This document shows, piece by piece, positions 6,535-6,660 of a DNA stretch of 6,660 nt (position 1 is the stretch's first letter; every line of letters begins with the position of its first letter). The stretch covers positions 1 to 6,660 of the forward strand of contig DAOWGR010000011.1 in assembly GCA_030637365.1 (NCBI GenBank), read 5' to 3'. The position numbers and the translations under genes are program-made. The notes below the pieces were generated by a model, which did no database searches, was not told the origin of the DNA, and worked only from the letters and a program-made list of their open reading frames with translations. This stretch comes from Elusimicrobiota bacterium (GTDB lineage: Bacteria > Elusimicrobiota > Elusimicrobia > Elusimicrobiales > UBA9959).

Positions 6535-6540
6535 CCCTCC
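6535..6540 (-). promoter_or_regulatory. Strong ribosome binding site of the barrel-protein gene
   Basis: GGAGGG on the minus strand is followed by TAAA and ATG (6530). It is the best Shine-Dalgarno sequence in the window, which suggests a well-translated gene, as expected for an abundant surface protein, and it fixes the start at MKKM. Confidence 0.75.
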
Positions 6541-6576
6541 AAACAAAAAAATCAGCCAATACTTTAGCACAAATTT

Positions 6577-6582
6577 ATTATA
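6577..6582 (-). promoter_or_regulatory. Possible -10 box (TATAAT) for the barrel-protein gene
   Basis: A perfect TATAAT lies on the minus strand 46 bases upstream of the ATG at 6530. No good -35 hexamer sits at 16-18 bases further upstream (TTGTTT is only 11 bases away), and the surroundings are very AT-rich, so the match could be chance. Confidence 0.3.
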
Positions 6583-6588
6583 TTAATT

Positions 6589-6660
6589 ATGGAAAACAAA
6601 GAGAAATGCGGAGAAACCTCTGCAACCCGCGGGGTTGCCGCAAAATGGTGTAAAGCTACC
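6589..6660 (+). CDS. Possible divergent gene start, partial, unknown function
   Basis: From the ATG at 6589 the plus strand stays open to the right edge (24 codons), beginning MENKEKCGETSATRGVAAKW and containing two cysteines. Other plus-strand ATGs here (6606, 6645) stop inside the window. There is no visible Shine-Dalgarno sequence, and the stretch includes a 7-base-pair hairpin (6622-6638), so an untranslated leader or RNA element is an alternative. I do not recognise the family. If real, the gene is divergent from the barrel-protein gene and shares its 58-base upstream region. Confidence 0.35.
   Translation, partial: MENKEKCGETSATRGVAAKWCKAT

Noticed and set aside
6601..6660. Cyclic-di-GMP-type riboswitch, suggested by the GGTTGCCG and AAAGC strings
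   Set aside because: The core consensus blocks are not present in the right order, and the sequence is cut by the window edge, so no riboswitch class can be supported.

Overview
The window looks like ordinary chromosomal DNA from an AT-rich, diderm (outer-membrane-bearing) bacterium. Five genes lie on the minus strand and are therefore read from right to left. The evidence for a diderm is a predicted outer-membrane beta-barrel with a signal peptide and a C-terminal phenylalanine. The style of the proteins (Lys/Ile-rich, a ComEC with an SGSNV motif, a lineage-specific barrel protein) makes me think of an uncultured lineage such as Elusimicrobiota. That is an impression from reading, not a proven assignment.

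Layout in the direction of transcription: a possible divergent plus-strand gene start at the right edge (6589 onward); a beta-barrel outer-membrane protein (6530-5652); a leader with inverted repeats (5600-5535); dnaX (5504-3699); recR (3702-3109), overlapping dnaX by 4 bases with no ybaB/ebfC between them; a 247-base gap almost filled by an inverted pair of 8-base-period repeat arms (2881-3107); comEC (2861-858), a DNA-uptake channel whose C-terminal metallo-beta-lactamase-like domain has lost its metal ligands; a 118-base gap holding a hairpin built of 7-base-period repeats (763-842); and the N-terminal 246 residues of NAD kinase (739 to the left edge).

dnaX and recR form a translationally coupled replication/recombination pair: the clamp-loader subunit and the RecFOR-pathway mediator. 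ComEC imports single-stranded DNA that would feed the same recombination machinery, but it seems to be transcribed separately because a structured gap lies on each side of it. NAD kinase is metabolic housekeeping.

I see no CRISPR array, transposase, tRNA or rRNA. The observations most worth a second look are: (1) an 11-adenine run inside dnaX placed where a slip in either direction meets a stop within a few codons, which predicts a short gamma-like product beside full-length tau; (2) the two different short-period (7 and 8 base) inverted-repeat elements flanking comEC; (3) the catalytically dead beta-lactamase-like domain of ComEC.
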